A stretch of DNA of 64,000 nt from Pseudonocardia sp. (GCF_029263155.1 NZ_JAJCYB010000016.1:1-64000); one strand, 5' to 3'. Counted from the stretch's first letter, positions 43,857 to 53,885 are shown. Made by a program: numbers and translations. Notes: generated from the sequence alone by a model not told the origin.

Positions 43857-44693
43857 GTGACGACGAGGGGGCGCGCCGTGGACGGAGACGGCCCGGATCC
43901 GCACGGGAGCGCCGCGATCAGCCGGGCGGCCCGGGTGCTGCAGCTGCTGCACGACCATCCGCAGGGGCTGAGCCAGACCGAGATCGGTGAGCGGCTCGAG
44001 CTGGCCCGTTCCACCATCGGCCGCACGATCGCGGCGCTGCGCGACGAGGGGTTCATCGCACCGATGGCCGCGCGCGGTCCCTACCGTCTCGGACCGGCGA
44101 TCACGGCGATGGCGCACTCGATCCGGCGCAGCGCGGCCATCGAGCTGCACGCCGCGCTCGAACAGCTCGCCCGGGCCGCCGGGGAGACGGTGCAGCTGTT
44201 CGCGTCCGAGCCCGGCGGGGTCACGCTGCTCGACCAGGTGGTCGCGCCGCGGCGGCTGCGCGTGGTGGGGCAGGTCGGCGAGTCCGCCGCCCTGCACTGC
44301 ACCGCGCCCGGCAAGGTCGTGCTGGCCGCGGCCACACCGGCGCAGCGCGCCCGCCTCCTCCCGCGCACCCTCCCGGCCCGGACCGCGTCCACCATCACCG
44401 ACCGGAACGCGCTGTTCGCACAGCTCGCGACGGTGCGCGGCTCGGGGGTCGCGTTCGACCACCAGGAGGACTGCGACGACGTGTGCGCGGCCGCCGTCGC
44501 CGCCGGCCCGCCTGGCGCGGGGCAGCTGGTCGTCGCCGTCGCCGCGCCGGCCTCGCGGTTCGCGGGGCGGGAGGACGAGTTCGGGACGCTGCTCTGCGGA
44601 TGGGCGGCGGCGGTGCGCGACGACGGCCGTCCTCAGCGGGCCGCGACGCCCCCCACGTGGTCCACGTGGTCGGCGGGAACGACGGCGGAGTAG
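43857..44693 (+). CDS. IclR-family transcriptional regulator
   Basis: A 278-residue IclR-type regulator. The N-terminal helix-turn-helix (AARVLQLLHDHPQGLSQTEIGERLELARSTIGRTIAALRDEGFI) is followed by the effector-binding domain (LHCTAPGKVVLAAATPAQRARLL, and VRGSGVAFDHQEDCDDVCAAAVAAG). The GTG at 43857 is preceded by little ribosome-binding sequence. IclR proteins usually control aromatic or acetate catabolism; here the neighbour is the HyuB/HyuA pair, so it may govern that cluster. The last 61 bases overlap the convergent hyuB-like gene, so its C-terminus may be overextended in evolution. Confidence 0.85.
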   Translation: MTTRGRAVDGDGPDPHGSAAISRAARVLQLLHDHPQGLSQTEIGERLELARSTIGRTIAALRDEGFIAPMAARGPYRLGPAITAMAHSIRRSAAIELHAALEQLARAAGETVQLFASEPGGVTLLDQVVAPRRLRVVGQVGESAALHCTAPGKVVLAAATPAQRARLLPRTLPARTASTITDRNALFAQLATVRGSGVAFDHQEDCDDVCAAAVAAGPPGAGQLVVAVAAPASRFAGREDEFGTLLCGWAAAVRDDGRPQRAATPPTWSTWSAGTTAE

Positions 44694-46926
44694 ACCGCCG
44701 TCCAGCAGCCGGGGCAGGAGTACTGGCGGAACACCACCGGCGCGTCGACGTAGTCGGCCGGGTCGGCGAGCATCTGGGGTCCCGCGTCGGTCGAGGGGCC
44801 CTCGTGCACGCCGAGCCGCAGGGCGGCGGGCTCGCCGAGCCGCTCGCCGCAGTGCCGGCAGGCGATCACGGTGCGGCCGTCCTCGCTCACCTCGACGAGG
44901 TTGTCGTCGAGCCGGCGCCCGGTCGCGGCGTCGACCTTCGTCCCGGGCTCGCCGGTGACCGACGAGCGTGCCCGCCGTGCCGCGCGCCCGTGGTCCCGCT
45001 CGGCCGCCGTCGCCGCGGCGTCGATCTCGCCGCCGTCGAGGACGACACCGTAGACGTCGCGGGCGGCCGCGGCGGTGATCTTCTCCTCGCGCAGGTCCGC
45101 GGCCACGGCGGCCGGGTCGCGGTACAGCGGGTCACCGTAGCCGCCCCCGCCCTGCCAGGTCATGGCGAAGACCTCGCCGGGCGCGAGGTAGCTCGACGCG
45201 TAGTTCTGGCCGATCTCGCAGGTGTCGCTGACCTCGGCGAGCGTGGAGGGCACGGTCCCGGCGGCGAGCAGTTCCGCCACCCGGCTGCGCCGCGCGACGA
45301 CGTCGAGACCGCTGTTGCCGGGGTGCCCGCCCGACAGTCCCGCGTTCTGCGCGACGGCCTTGCCCGCCGACGCGAGCACCAGGCCCATCGGCAGCGACGT
45401 GCCGTGCGGGGTGATCGCCACCGACGCCCCGACGCCGCCGCGGTGCCGTCCCGGCCCGCCGGAGTCGGGTTCCTCGCGCCGCCACAGCGTGAGCACCGGG
45501 TAGAGGAACTCGGTCATCTCGACGTCGGGGATGCGGCCCATCGGGATGCAGAACAGGCCACCGGTGTCGATGCCGTCGGCGTGCGGGCGGGCGCCGTAGC
45601 CGCCGGCCATCGGCTCCATGATGATGTTGAGGAACGGGACGGGTTGCTCGCCGCGCTGGTCGAGGCCGGCGATGACCGCGGTGTCCCAGGTCCCGCAGCA
45701 GGTGGCCTGCACGTTGCGCCCCAGCTCCAGGTCGCGGTCGAGCATCTGCGACAGGCACTCCGCGACCAGGCTGCCGGTGAGCCACGCCGGGCCGATCGGG
45801 CCGCGCCCGACGGCGGCGGGGTAGGTCGCGTTGTTGAGCGTGCCCTCCTCGGTGACGAGGTCGAAGCAGCGCATCAGCCCCCGGCCGACCAGGGGATGTC
45901 CCCGGCGAGGATCGGCAGCAGCGCGAGCATGACGCCGCCGCGCATCCCGGCGTAGGTGCAGTTGATGACGCCGGCCTGCGGGTCGGTGCCGGTGAAGTCG
46001 AACGTCAGGTGCCCGCCGGTCTTGGTCGTGGTCACCGTGATGCGGTGCAGCCCGCGGTCGCCCTCGTGCGACTGGTCCTGGTAGCCCGTGGCGCTCCAGG
46101 AGCCGTCGGGCAGGCTCGTGAGCTTGTCGCGCAGGCGCGACTCGGCGTCGCTCATCATCCGCTTCATCACGGCCTTGACCGTGTCGGCCCCGTACTGCGC
46201 GATCAGCGCGAGGATGCGCTCCCGGCCGACGTTGTTCGCGCCGACCTTGGCCCGCAGGTCCAGCCCCACCAGCATCGGGACGCGCGAGCGGCGCACCCAC
46301 AGGTCGGCGACGTCGCGTTGCAGGGTGAACCCGCGCACCACCTTGACCGGAGGCGTGGGCAGCGACTCGGAGAACACGTCCTGGGCGGCGGGGGAGAAGG
46401 AGCCCAGCCCGACGCCACCGAGGTCGGGCTCGTGGCAGATGGCGCTGGTCCAGGCGAACAGCTTCCCCTCGTGGAAGACCGGCTGGTAGACCATCGTGTC
46501 GTTCTGGTGGAGCCCGCCGCCGACCCACGGGTCGTTGGTGAGGAACATGTCGCCCTCGGTGATGCCCGGGTTGACCGCGCGGTGCCGCAGCGTCCAGTAG
46601 ATCGCCAGGTCCACGGCGCCGACGAGCATCGTGTTGTACAGCCCGACCTGTACCTCCTGGCCGAGCTCGTCGGAGATGGCGAAGTCGAAGTCGTTCGCGT
46701 CGGTGACGATCGGCGAGCCGGACATGCGCTTGAGCGCCTCGCCCATCTCGTCGGTCACCGACCACAGGCGGTGCCGGACGACCTCGTAGGTGAGCGGGTC
46801 GAGGCCGTCGATCTGGTCCTGGGTGACGGTGTGCGTGGCCAGCGTCGACGGGAGCGAGGCCTGCAGCTCGGCCGGGTCCACGGGGCGGCTCGAGAAGACC
46901 TCGGAGCCGGGGATGGGCATGGTCAT
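44633..46926 (-). pseudogene. Hydantoinase B/acetone-carboxylase-type subunit with zinc-ribbon tail, frameshifted
   Basis: About 764 residues of an HyuB (ATP-dependent hydantoinase/acetone carboxylase alpha) family protein. The first frame starts at ATG 46926 (MPIPGSEVFSSRPVD) and runs to GDIPWSAGG. A stop follows because one base appears to be missing near 45880 (GGGGGCTGATG where GGGGGCCTGATG would keep frame). The second frame continues LMRCFDLVTEEGTLNNATYPA. The C-terminal 90 residues carry ACRHCGERLG and YSCPGCWTAVYS, cysteine pairs like those of acetone carboxylase gamma subunits, so the two subunits are fused. The gene starts overlapping the HyuA stop by 4 bases. The substrate, perhaps a ketone or hydantoin, is unknown. 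Confidence 0.78.
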
Positions 46927-49055
46927 GACGCGCTCCCGACGCTCGGGTGGAGAGGACTGGTGCGGATGGCGAGGTTGCCCAGGCGATCGACCGTGCCGCT
47001 GGTGCCGCCCGGGACGACGACGGTCGTGGTGGGCACCTCGACGACGGCGGGCCCGGTGAGCACGTGGCCCGCGCGCAGGCGCCGGTAGTCGTAGATCGGG
47101 GTGTCGACGAAACCGGTGGCGGCGTCGAGGCAGACCGGCCGGTCCCCGGTCCACGCCTGCGCGGGATCGGGCGACTCCGCGGCCGGGATCTCCGGGAACT
47201 CCGGGGAGAACGGCAGGGCCCCGACGCCGCGGACGCGGAACGTGATGGCCTGGATGCCGGCCTCCCGGAACCCGGCCTCCGCGCCGTACAGGGCCGCGTA
47301 GCGGGCCTCGAAGGCCGCGGCCGCGCCCTCGATCGCGGCCGTGTCGAGCGGCCCGCCCGGCACCGGCGCGGTGACCTCGGCGAGCTGCATCGTGTAGCGC
47401 ATGTCGATCTCGCGGAACAGCTCCACCGAGGAGAAGTCGACGCCCTGACGGCCCAGGCCGTCGCGCACGCGCTGCTCCAGCTCGGCGAAGTTGCGCTCCG
47501 CCCGCGCCGGGTCGAACGGGACGAACGTGGGGTCCGACAGCTCGGCGGCGAGCACGATGTCCGACGCCGCGAGCCCGAACGCGGAGAACGCCGAGGCCAC
47601 CGGCCCGAGCGGCACGACCACCTCGGCGACGCCCACCTCGGCGGCGTAGCGCGCGCAGTGCGCGGGCCCGGCGCCACCGAACGCGTAGAGCACGAACTCG
47701 CGCGGGTCGTGCCCGGCCTCGACGACGGACTTGCGCAGCAGGTCGCCGGTCTGCGCGTTCTGGACGGTGTGGATCGCGACCGCGGCCTCCTCGACGGACA
47801 GGCCGAGCGGCTTGGCGATCCGGATGTCGATGGCCTGCCGGGCCAGCTCCAGCGAGAGCGGCTTGCGGCCGCCGAGCAGGCCGCGCTCGGGCAGGATGCC
47901 CAGCACCAGGTTCGCGTCGGTGTTGGTCGGCTCGGTGCCGCCCTGGCCGTAGCAGGCCGGGCCGGGCACGGCCTGCGCGCTGCGCGGCCCGACCCGCAGG
48001 TTCCCGCCCGCGTCGAGCCAGGCGACGGCGCCACCGCCGGACCCGATCGCGTCCACCCGCAGCGTGGGCACGTTGATCGGGTGGTGGTTGATCACGGTGG
48101 TGGTGTCGCGCACCGGCTCCCCGTCGACGATCAGCCCGGCGAGGAACGTGGTGCCGCCGACGTCGGTGGAGATGATGTTGCGGTGGCCGAGCTGGCGCCC
48201 GAGCTGCACCGCGCCGACGACGCCGCCGGTGAGCACCGAGCCCACGGTGCTGATCGCGGCGGCCGGTGCCTCCGCGGCGGCCACGGCACCGCCGTTGCTC
48301 TGCATCACCAGCAGCGGCCCGGCGAGGCGCCGGGCCCGCAGCGCGTCCTCCAGCGTCGCGAGGTAGTCGCGCAGGCCGGGCCCGACCTGGGTGCTCATGA
48401 TCGTCGTCGCGTTGCGGGAGAACTCCCGGATGCGCGGGCTGACCTCGCTGGACAGCGCCACGAACACCTCCGGGTCCTGCTCGGCGACGAGCTCGCGCAG
48501 GCGCCGCTCGTGCGCGGGGTTGCGGAACGACCAGAGCAGCGACACCGCGATCGCGCGGACGCCGTCGTCGAGCAGGGCGCGGATCGAGGCCCGCGCCGCG
48601 TCCTCGTCGAGCGCGACGATGATGGTGCCGTCACGGTCGATGCGCTCGGTGACCTCCAGCGCGTGCCGCTTGGGCAGCAGGTGGTGGTTCTTGTCCTGCG
48701 CGAGGACGTGCTGCAGCTCGTGCGGCGAGCGGCCGAGGTAGCGGCCCTCGACGTTCATGATGAAGATCGAGTCGCGGTGGCCCTTCGTGGTCAGGAAGCC
48801 GACCGGTGGCACGTTGCCCGTCACCAGCGCGTTGAGCGAGGACGTCGTGCCGTGCGCGACGTGGTGGGTCCCGGCGAGGAGCTCGGGGAGGGGCCTGCCG
48901 ACCTGCTCGGCGAGCAGCTCCAGCGCGTCGAGCACGCCGCGGGAGTAGTCCGGTGGGGTCGACGGCGACTTCGCGGCGACCACCGTGCCGGCGTCGTCGT
49001 CGAGGACGGCATCGGTGAACGTGCCGCCCACGTCCACGCCGATGACATAGGTCAT
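46923..49055 (-). CDS. Hydantoinase A/acetone-carboxylase beta-type subunit
   Basis: A 710-residue HyuA-family protein of the actin-like ATPase fold. The N-terminal phosphate loop is IGVDVGGTFTDAVL, and STDVGGTTFLAGLIVDG is the second phosphate motif. Conserved blocks GTTSSLNALVTG and VGPRSAQAVPGPACYG are present. These subunits activate a carbonyl or amide substrate by phosphorylation together with the HyuB subunit. The gene is divergent from the flavin monooxygenase at 49159 with a 103-base promoter gap that contains an inverted repeat. Acetophenone or acetone carboxylation, hydantoin hydrolysis and N-methylhydantoinase activity are all possible; the fused zinc-ribbon tail of its partner leans toward a carboxylase. 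Confidence 0.82.
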   Translation of the reverse strand: MTYVIGVDVGGTFTDAVLDDDAGTVVAAKSPSTPPDYSRGVLDALELLAEQVGRPLPELLAGTHHVAHGTTSSLNALVTGNVPPVGFLTTKGHRDSIFIMNVEGRYLGRSPHELQHVLAQDKNHHLLPKRHALEVTERIDRDGTIIVALDEDAARASIRALLDDGVRAIAVSLLWSFRNPAHERRLRELVAEQDPEVFVALSSEVSPRIREFSRNATTIMSTQVGPGLRDYLATLEDALRARRLAGPLLVMQSNGGAVAAAEAPAAAISTVGSVLTGGVVGAVQLGRQLGHRNIISTDVGGTTFLAGLIVDGEPVRDTTTVINHHPINVPTLRVDAIGSGGGAVAWLDAGGNLRVGPRSAQAVPGPACYGQGGTEPTNTDANLVLGILPERGLLGGRKPLSLELARQAIDIRIAKPLGLSVEEAAVAIHTVQNAQTGDLLRKSVVEAGHDPREFVLYAFGGAGPAHCARYAAEVGVAEVVVPLGPVASAFSAFGLAASDIVLAAELSDPTFVPFDPARAERNFAELEQRVRDGLGRQGVDFSSVELFREIDMRYTMQLAEVTAPVPGGPLDTAAIEGAAAAFEARYAALYGAEAGFREAGIQAITFRVRGVGALPFSPEFPEIPAAESPDPAQAWTGDRPVCLDAATGFVDTPIYDYRRLRAGHVLTGPAVVEVPTTTVVVPGGTSGTVDRLGNLAIRTSPLHPSVGSAS

Positions 49056-49105
49056 GACTCACGCTCCTTCGCGGAGGCGGCCGCAGTGAGCTGCGGTCCT
49101 GACGG

Positions 49106-49132
49106 TTGCGTAGACTATTTAACGTCTGCGAA
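49106..49132. promoter_or_regulatory. Inverted repeat in the divergent hyuA/monooxygenase promoter
   Basis: TTGCGTAGAC (49106-49115) and GTCTGCGAA (49124-49132) form an inverted repeat with an AT-rich centre. The IclR at 43857 or the TetR at 52357 could bind it. Confidence 0.5.
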
Positions 49133-49158
49133 GGTAGTCAAGGACGAGGGGAGGGCCG

Positions 49159-50649
49159 ATGCGGCTTCGGCGGGTCGAGGTGCTCGGAGGCGGGCCCGGT
49201 GGCCTCTACGTCGCGCGCCTGCTCGCGCTGGCCCGCCCGGGCTGCGAGGTCGTCGTGCACGAGCAGGGCGAGCGCGGCACCACGTTCGGCTTCGGGGTCG
49301 GGCTCGCCGCGGGCACGCAGCGCAAGCTGGAGGCCGCCGACGCCGACACCCTGCGCGACATCCGGGCGGCCGGGCGTCGGCACGACATGACGATGGACGT
49401 CGGCGGCGCGGTCGCGCGGGTCCACAACGACAACCTGATCGGCATCGCGCGCACCGAGCTCCTCGAGGTGCTGGGGCGGCACGCGGAGAAGGCGGGCGTC
49501 CGGCTGGAGTACGGCGAGCGCCGGGCGGTCGCCGACGTCGACGCCGCCGACCTCGACGCCGACGTCGTGATCGCCGCGGACGGGGTCGGCAGTGCCACCC
49601 GCGAGGCCGGCGACTTCGGCGCGGGCGTGGAGCCGGGTCGCGGGCTGTTCCTGTGGTGCGGCGCCGCGTTCGCGCTCGACGACGCGGTGTTCGCGCCGGT
49701 CGACACGGAGTTCGGCACGTTCGTCACCCACGCCTACCCCTACGCCGAGGACCGCAGCACCTTCCTCGTCGAGACCGACGAGGCCACCTGGCGGGCCGCC
49801 GGCCTCGACGGCGCCGCCTCCGACGGGGGCACCTCGGACACCGCCTCGCTGGCCTACCTGTCCGAGGTGTTCGCCGGGCACCTGCGCGGCCATCCGCTGA
49901 TCGGCAACGGCACGCGCTGGCAGCGCTTCCGCACCGTCACCTGCGAACGCTGGTCCGACGGCCGCGTCGTGCTCCTCGGTGACGCCGCCCACACCGCCCA
50001 CTACTCCATCGGCTCGGGCACCAAGCTCGCCATGGAGGACGCGATCGCGCTGGTGGAGGCGCTGGGGGCGGAGCCGGACCGGGCCGCGGCGTTCGCGCGC
50101 TACGAGGCCGCGCGGCGTCCCTCCGTCGAGCGGCTGCAGGAACTGGCCCGGCGCAGCAGGCTGTGGTGGGAGTCCTTCGGTTCCCGGACGCACCTGCCGG
50201 TGGAGCGGCTGATGGTCTCCTACATGACCCGCGCCGGGAACGTGCCGCTCGACCGGTTCGCCGCCACGAGCCCGGACGTCGTCGGCGCGGCGCTGGGCCA
50301 GTACGCGGGCGTCGACCCGCAGGTCCCGGACGACCTGACCGGCTGGGTGCTCGACCGGTCGCGCCGCGACGCCCCGCCGGACGCGCTGGTCGTCGACGCC
50401 GTCGTGGACGATCCCTGGGGGCCGGAGGCCGACGCCGCGGTCGCCGCCGCCCGGGACACCGGGGCAGGCGCGTTCCGCGTCGTCGGACCGCCCGAGCGGC
50501 CCGCGGTACTGACCCGCCTCGACCTCGCCGAGCGCCTGCGCACCGAGGTGGGCGGGGTGGTCACCGTCGTGGGCCCGCCGGAGCTGCGCGACGACCTGGC
50601 CGCGGGGCTGGTCAGCGGGCGCGCCGACGTGGTCGGGTTCAGCTCGTGA
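49159..50649 (+). CDS. FAD-dependent monooxygenase, anthraniloyl/salicylyl-CoA monooxygenase-like
   Basis: A 496-residue flavoprotein hydroxylase. The Rossmann motif VLGGGPGGLYVARLLALA is at the start, the second FAD motif is RVVLLGDAAHTAHYSIGSGTKLAMEDAIAL, and the spacing resembles the N-terminal half of anthraniloyl-CoA monooxygenase and salicylyl-CoA 5-hydroxylase. Only about 130 residues follow the flavoprotein domain, ending TEVGGVVTVVGPPELRDDLA, LVSGRADVVGF. This looks like the end of an Old Yellow Enzyme-type barrel, while the middle of that barrel is missing. The ATG has GGGGAGG upstream. The acyl-CoA ligase gene starts within its stop, so a CoA-thioester substrate is likely. Confidence 0.72.
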   Translation: MRLRRVEVLGGGPGGLYVARLLALARPGCEVVVHEQGERGTTFGFGVGLAAGTQRKLEAADADTLRDIRAAGRRHDMTMDVGGAVARVHNDNLIGIARTELLEVLGRHAEKAGVRLEYGERRAVADVDAADLDADVVIAADGVGSATREAGDFGAGVEPGRGLFLWCGAAFALDDAVFAPVDTEFGTFVTHAYPYAEDRSTFLVETDEATWRAAGLDGAASDGGTSDTASLAYLSEVFAGHLRGHPLIGNGTRWQRFRTVTCERWSDGRVVLLGDAAHTAHYSIGSGTKLAMEDAIALVEALGAEPDRAAAFARYEAARRPSVERLQELARRSRLWWESFGSRTHLPVERLMVSYMTRAGNVPLDRFAATSPDVVGAALGQYAGVDPQVPDDLTGWVLDRSRRDAPPDALVVDAVVDDPWGPEADAAVAAARDTGAGAFRVVGPPERPAVLTRLDLAERLRTEVGGVVTVVGPPELRDDLAAGLVSGRADVVGFSS

Positions 50650-52360
50650 GGGCCGACGACCCGCGGCTCGTGCCGTACCCGCCGGAGGTCGCGCGCCGCT
50701 ACCGCGAGGCCGGGCTGTGGGGTACGCGGACCATCGCCGAGGAGTTCCACGCCGTCGCCGCCGCGCACCCGGACCGGCTCGCGGTGATCGGCTTCGCGGG
50801 CCGGCCGGCCCCGTCGCAGCCGGCCCCGTCACGGCCCGCCGGATTGCAGCATGGCCACCTTCACGCCACCACGTTGCATGAAGGTGGCCTTCCTGCAATC
50901 GCGCGGCTGACCTACCGCGAGCTGGACGCGGCCTCCGACCTGCTCGCCGCCGCCCTCGCCGGGCGCGGCCTGCGGCCCGGCGACCCGGTGCTGTTCCAGG
51001 TGACCAACCGGGTCGGGTCGGTCGTGGCCTGGTACGGGGTGCTCAAGGCGGGGCTGGTGCCGGTGTGCACGCTCGCCGCGCACCGCGGCCACGAGATCGG
51101 GGAGATCAGCCGCCGCGTCGGGGCGGTCGCCCATCTCGTGGAGGCGGGCACCCGCGGGTTCGACCTGGTGGCCTTCGCCGCGCAGCAGCAGTCCGGGCAC
51201 CCGACGCTGCGGCACGTGCTGGTGCTCGACGAGCCCGTACCCGACGCCGACCCGACGTCCGCGCGGACGGTCGTCGAGGAGATCCAGCGCGACGTCGGCG
51301 TCGACGACGTCGCGGTGTTCCAGCTCTCCGGCGGCACGACCGGGGTGCCCAAGGTGATCCCCCGGCGGCACGCCGAGTACTGGTACAACGCGGCCGAGTA
51401 CGCGCGGTCGTGGGGATGGACGCCCGGCACCCGGGTCGCGCACCTCATCCCGGTGATCCACAACGCCGGCATCGTCTGCGCGGTGCACGCCCCGCACAGC
51501 GTCGGCGCAGCCCTGGTGCTCGGCCCGGCCGACCTCGACGAGTCGCTGCCGCTGCTCGCCGCGGCCGGGGCCACGCACGTGCTGCTCGGGCACGGCCACT
51601 TCGGCGCGCCCGACCATCCCGCGTTCGACGCCGTGGCCCGCACGTTGGAGCAGGTCGTGCTGTCCGGTGCGAAGGTCCCGCCGGCGCTGTTCGACGGGCT
51701 GGAACGCCGGGGCCTGTGGTCGGCGCAGCTGTTCGGGATGGGCGAGGGCCTGTTCCTCACCACCCGTCCCGGCGCGCCCCGCCCGGCCCGCGCGACCACC
51801 GTGGGTACCCCGCTCTCCCCGCTGGACGAGGTGCGCGTCCTGGAGCCGGGCACCGAGGACGAGGTGCCCGACGGGGAGGTCGGGGAGCTGTGCTGCCGCG
51901 GGCCGTACACCCTGCGCGGCTACCTCGACGCACCCGAGCACAACGCCCGCGCGTTCACCGCCGACGGCTTCTACCGCACCGGGGACCTCGCCGCGATCCG
52001 GTGCATCGACGGCGAGCGGTACGTCGTGATCGAGGGCCGGATCAAGGACCTCTCAACCGGGGCGGCGAGAAGATCAGCGCCGAGGAGGTCGAGCTGCTGC
52101 TGCGGCGCCATCCGCGCGTGCGCGACGCGGCCGTCGTCGCGGTGCCGGACCCGCGGCTGGGCGAGCGGGCCTGCGCGTTCCTCGTCCTCGACGGGCCGCC
52201 GCTCACGCTCGCGGACGTGCAGGGCCACTTCGCGGCGCTGCAGGTGGCGAAGTTCAAGTGGCCCGAACGCGTCGAGCACCTCGCCGAGATCCCCCGCACG
52301 CTCGTCGGGAAGGTCGACAAGAAGCGCCTGCAGACGGCCGCACTACGATCCCCGGTATGA
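50646..52360 (+). pseudogene. Acyl-CoA (aryl-CoA) ligase, frameshifted near its C-terminus
   Basis: About 570 residues of an AMP-forming acyl-CoA synthetase resembling EntE/salicylate-CoA ligases (YPPEVARRYREAGLWGTRTIAEEF, then VFQLSGGTTGVPKVIPRRHAEY as the P-loop motif, and RTGDLAAIRCIDGERYVVIEGRIKDL). Near 52050-52053 one base is missing from the sequence expected for DLINRGGEKI, so the frame changes; the C-terminal domain with NRGGEKISAEEVELLLRR and GKVDKKRLQ is intact in the other frame. A palindromic element of about 59 bases interrupts the N-terminal region in frame. GTG 50646 overlaps the monooxygenase stop and the end overlaps the TetR start. An aromatic acid such as salicylate or anthranilate is a guess. 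Confidence 0.75.
50842..50900. repeat. Palindromic element inserted in the ligase gene
   Basis: GATTGCAG (50842-50849) is the inverse of CTGCAATC at 50893-50900, and GGCCACCTTCA pairs with TGAAGGTGGCC between them. The arms match over about 25 of 29 positions. It encodes in frame the low-complexity residues LQHGHLHATTLHEGGLPAI, absent from the family consensus between VIGF and LTYRELD. Confidence 0.75.
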
Positions 52361-53052
52361 CCGGCGCGGGACGCAACGGCCGGGGCACCCGCCGCGAGCT
52401 CGTCGAGAACGAGATGTACGACCACGCCGTCCGGCTGTTCGCCGAACGCGGCTTCGCCGGCACCAGCCTGCAGGACATCGCCGACGCCATGGGCGTCACC
52501 CGGCCCGCCCTCTACTACTACGTCAGGAGCAAGGACGAGCTGCTGGCCAAGCTCGCCGCCGACGTCGCGGGCGGATCGGCGGCCGAGATGGCCGAGCTCG
52601 CCGCCCGCACCGACCTCGACGCCGTCGGCAAGCTGCGCGGCATCGCGCGGCTGACGGTGTCGCGGCTGGCGCACCAGCCCGACCGGTTCCGGCTGCTGAT
52701 CCGGTCGGAGGCCGAGCTGCCTCCCGAGCTCGCCGAGTCCTACGACGCGAACCGGCGTGCGGTGCTGCGCACCGTCGTCGAGGTCGTGGAGGAGGGCGTG
52801 GTGGCCGGTCAGCTGCGTCCGGTGGACGCCCGCGTGGCCGCGCTCGCGGTGATCGGGATGTGCAACTGGGTGGCGTGGTGGTTCCGGCCCGGCCGCGACG
52901 ACGTCGACGCCGTCGCCGACCAGATCGCCGACATGGCGCTCGCCGCGCTGCAGCGGGCCGAGCACCGCGTCCCCGACGGCGAGGGACCCGCCGCGGCGCT
53001 GGCGATGCTCCGCCAGGACCTCGACCACCTCGAACGCATCCTCGACGTGTGA
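52357..53052 (+). CDS. TetR-family transcriptional regulator
   Basis: A 231-residue TetR-type repressor with the helix-turn-helix in residues 15-60 (MYDHAVRLFAERGFAGTSLQDIADAMGVTRPALYYYVRSKDELLAKL). The C-terminal helical domain binds an unknown ligand (MCNWVAWWFRPG). Its ATG overlaps the stop of the acyl-CoA ligase, so it is co-transcribed with the ligase and monooxygenase and probably autoregulates the cluster. CoA thioesters are common ligands for such ligase-linked TetR proteins (FadR/PaaR-like), which is an inference here. Confidence 0.85.
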   Translation: MTGAGRNGRGTRRELVENEMYDHAVRLFAERGFAGTSLQDIADAMGVTRPALYYYVRSKDELLAKLAADVAGGSAAEMAELAARTDLDAVGKLRGIARLTVSRLAHQPDRFRLLIRSEAELPPELAESYDANRRAVLRTVVEVVEEGVVAGQLRPVDARVAALAVIGMCNWVAWWFRPGRDDVDAVADQIADMALAALQRAEHRVPDGEGPAAALAMLRQDLDHLERILDV

Positions 53053-53078
53053 TGCCCGACCGGCCACGGGCTCGCAGG

Positions 53079-53885
53079 TCAGGGGTCCTGCAGGAAGGCC
53101 AGCACCCGGGCCACGAACAGTTCCGGCGCGGTGAGCATCGCCACGTGACCCTGTCCCGCCATCCGTACGACCTGGGCGCCGGGCAGCGCCGCGGCGAGCG
53201 TCGCGGTCGAGGCGAGCAGATCGGGCGGGCTGTCGTCGCCGGCGAGCAGCAGGGTCGGCACGGTGAACGTGGCGAACCGCAGCGGGTCGAACCGGTAGGC
53301 CTCCTCCTCCCGGGTCTCGCGACCGATCGTGTGCGCGGCGGCCACCCGCCCCGTCCACGACGGCTGCGACTCGGCGAGCCCCACCTGCTCCGGGGACATC
53401 CCGATCAGCGCGAACACCGTCCGGACGGCGTCCTCGGGGCGGCCCTGCTCGACCAGCGCGTCGACGCGGTCGGCGAATCCCGGTGGCGTCACCGACCCGA
53501 TCGGGGGATCGTAGAGCACCAGCCTGCGCACGGCGGTGGTCGATGCCGTCGCCTCGAGCGCGCACAGCGCGCCGTAGGAGTGGGCGAGCACGTCGACCGG
53601 TCGACCGGTGGCGGCCGCGATGGCGTCCACCACGGTGGCGACGTCGGCGGCCTCGGCCGCGAGCGAGTAGCCGGGCGCGTCACCGCTCGCCCCGCGTCCC
53701 CGCCGGTCCATGGCGTGGACGGTGACGTGCGGGTCCAGCAGCGGCCGCACGGTCTCCCAGCGGGACGCGTCGGCGGTGGTGCCGTGCACCAGCAGCAGCG
53801 CCGGGCCCCGACCGCTGCGCCGGTAGCCGATCGGGGTCCCGTCCGGCGAGACGGCGTGCTCCAGGACGGGGGTCGAATCGGTCAT
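53079..53885 (-). CDS. Alpha/beta hydrolase
   Basis: A 268-residue alpha/beta hydrolase. The oxyanion region is LLLVHGTTADASRW, the nucleophile elbow DVLAHSYGALCALEA has Ser in HSYG, and the catalytic His is in GQGHVAMLTAPELF. Such enzymes hydrolyse esters or C-C bonds of ring-cleavage products. ATG 53885 follows AAGGAG. It is divergent from the VOC-family gene at 54032, and a short palindrome lies between. It probably belongs to the surrounding catabolic cluster, but the substrate is unknown. Confidence 0.82.
   Translation of the reverse strand: MTDSTPVLEHAVSPDGTPIGYRRSGRGPALLLVHGTTADASRWETVRPLLDPHVTVHAMDRRGRGASGDAPGYSLAAEAADVATVVDAIAAATGRPVDVLAHSYGALCALEATASTTAVRRLVLYDPPIGSVTPPGFADRVDALVEQGRPEDAVRTVFALIGMSPEQVGLAESQPSWTGRVAAAHTIGRETREEEAYRFDPLRFATFTVPTLLLAGDDSPPDLLASTATLAAALPGAQVVRMAGQGHVAMLTAPELFVARVLAFLQDP

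Noticed and set aside
44633-48034. A single very long minus-strand open frame of 1133 codons
   Set aside because: Only its C-terminal third matches the HyuB family. The 5' part lies antisense to a different frame of hyuA with poor composition, and the true gene starts at 46926 in another frame, linked by a frameshift.
46947-49982. Long plus-strand open frame of about 1011 codons
   Set aside because: It is antisense to hyuA and has Arg/Gly-rich low-complexity translation without family motifs, a common artefact of high-GC codon bias.
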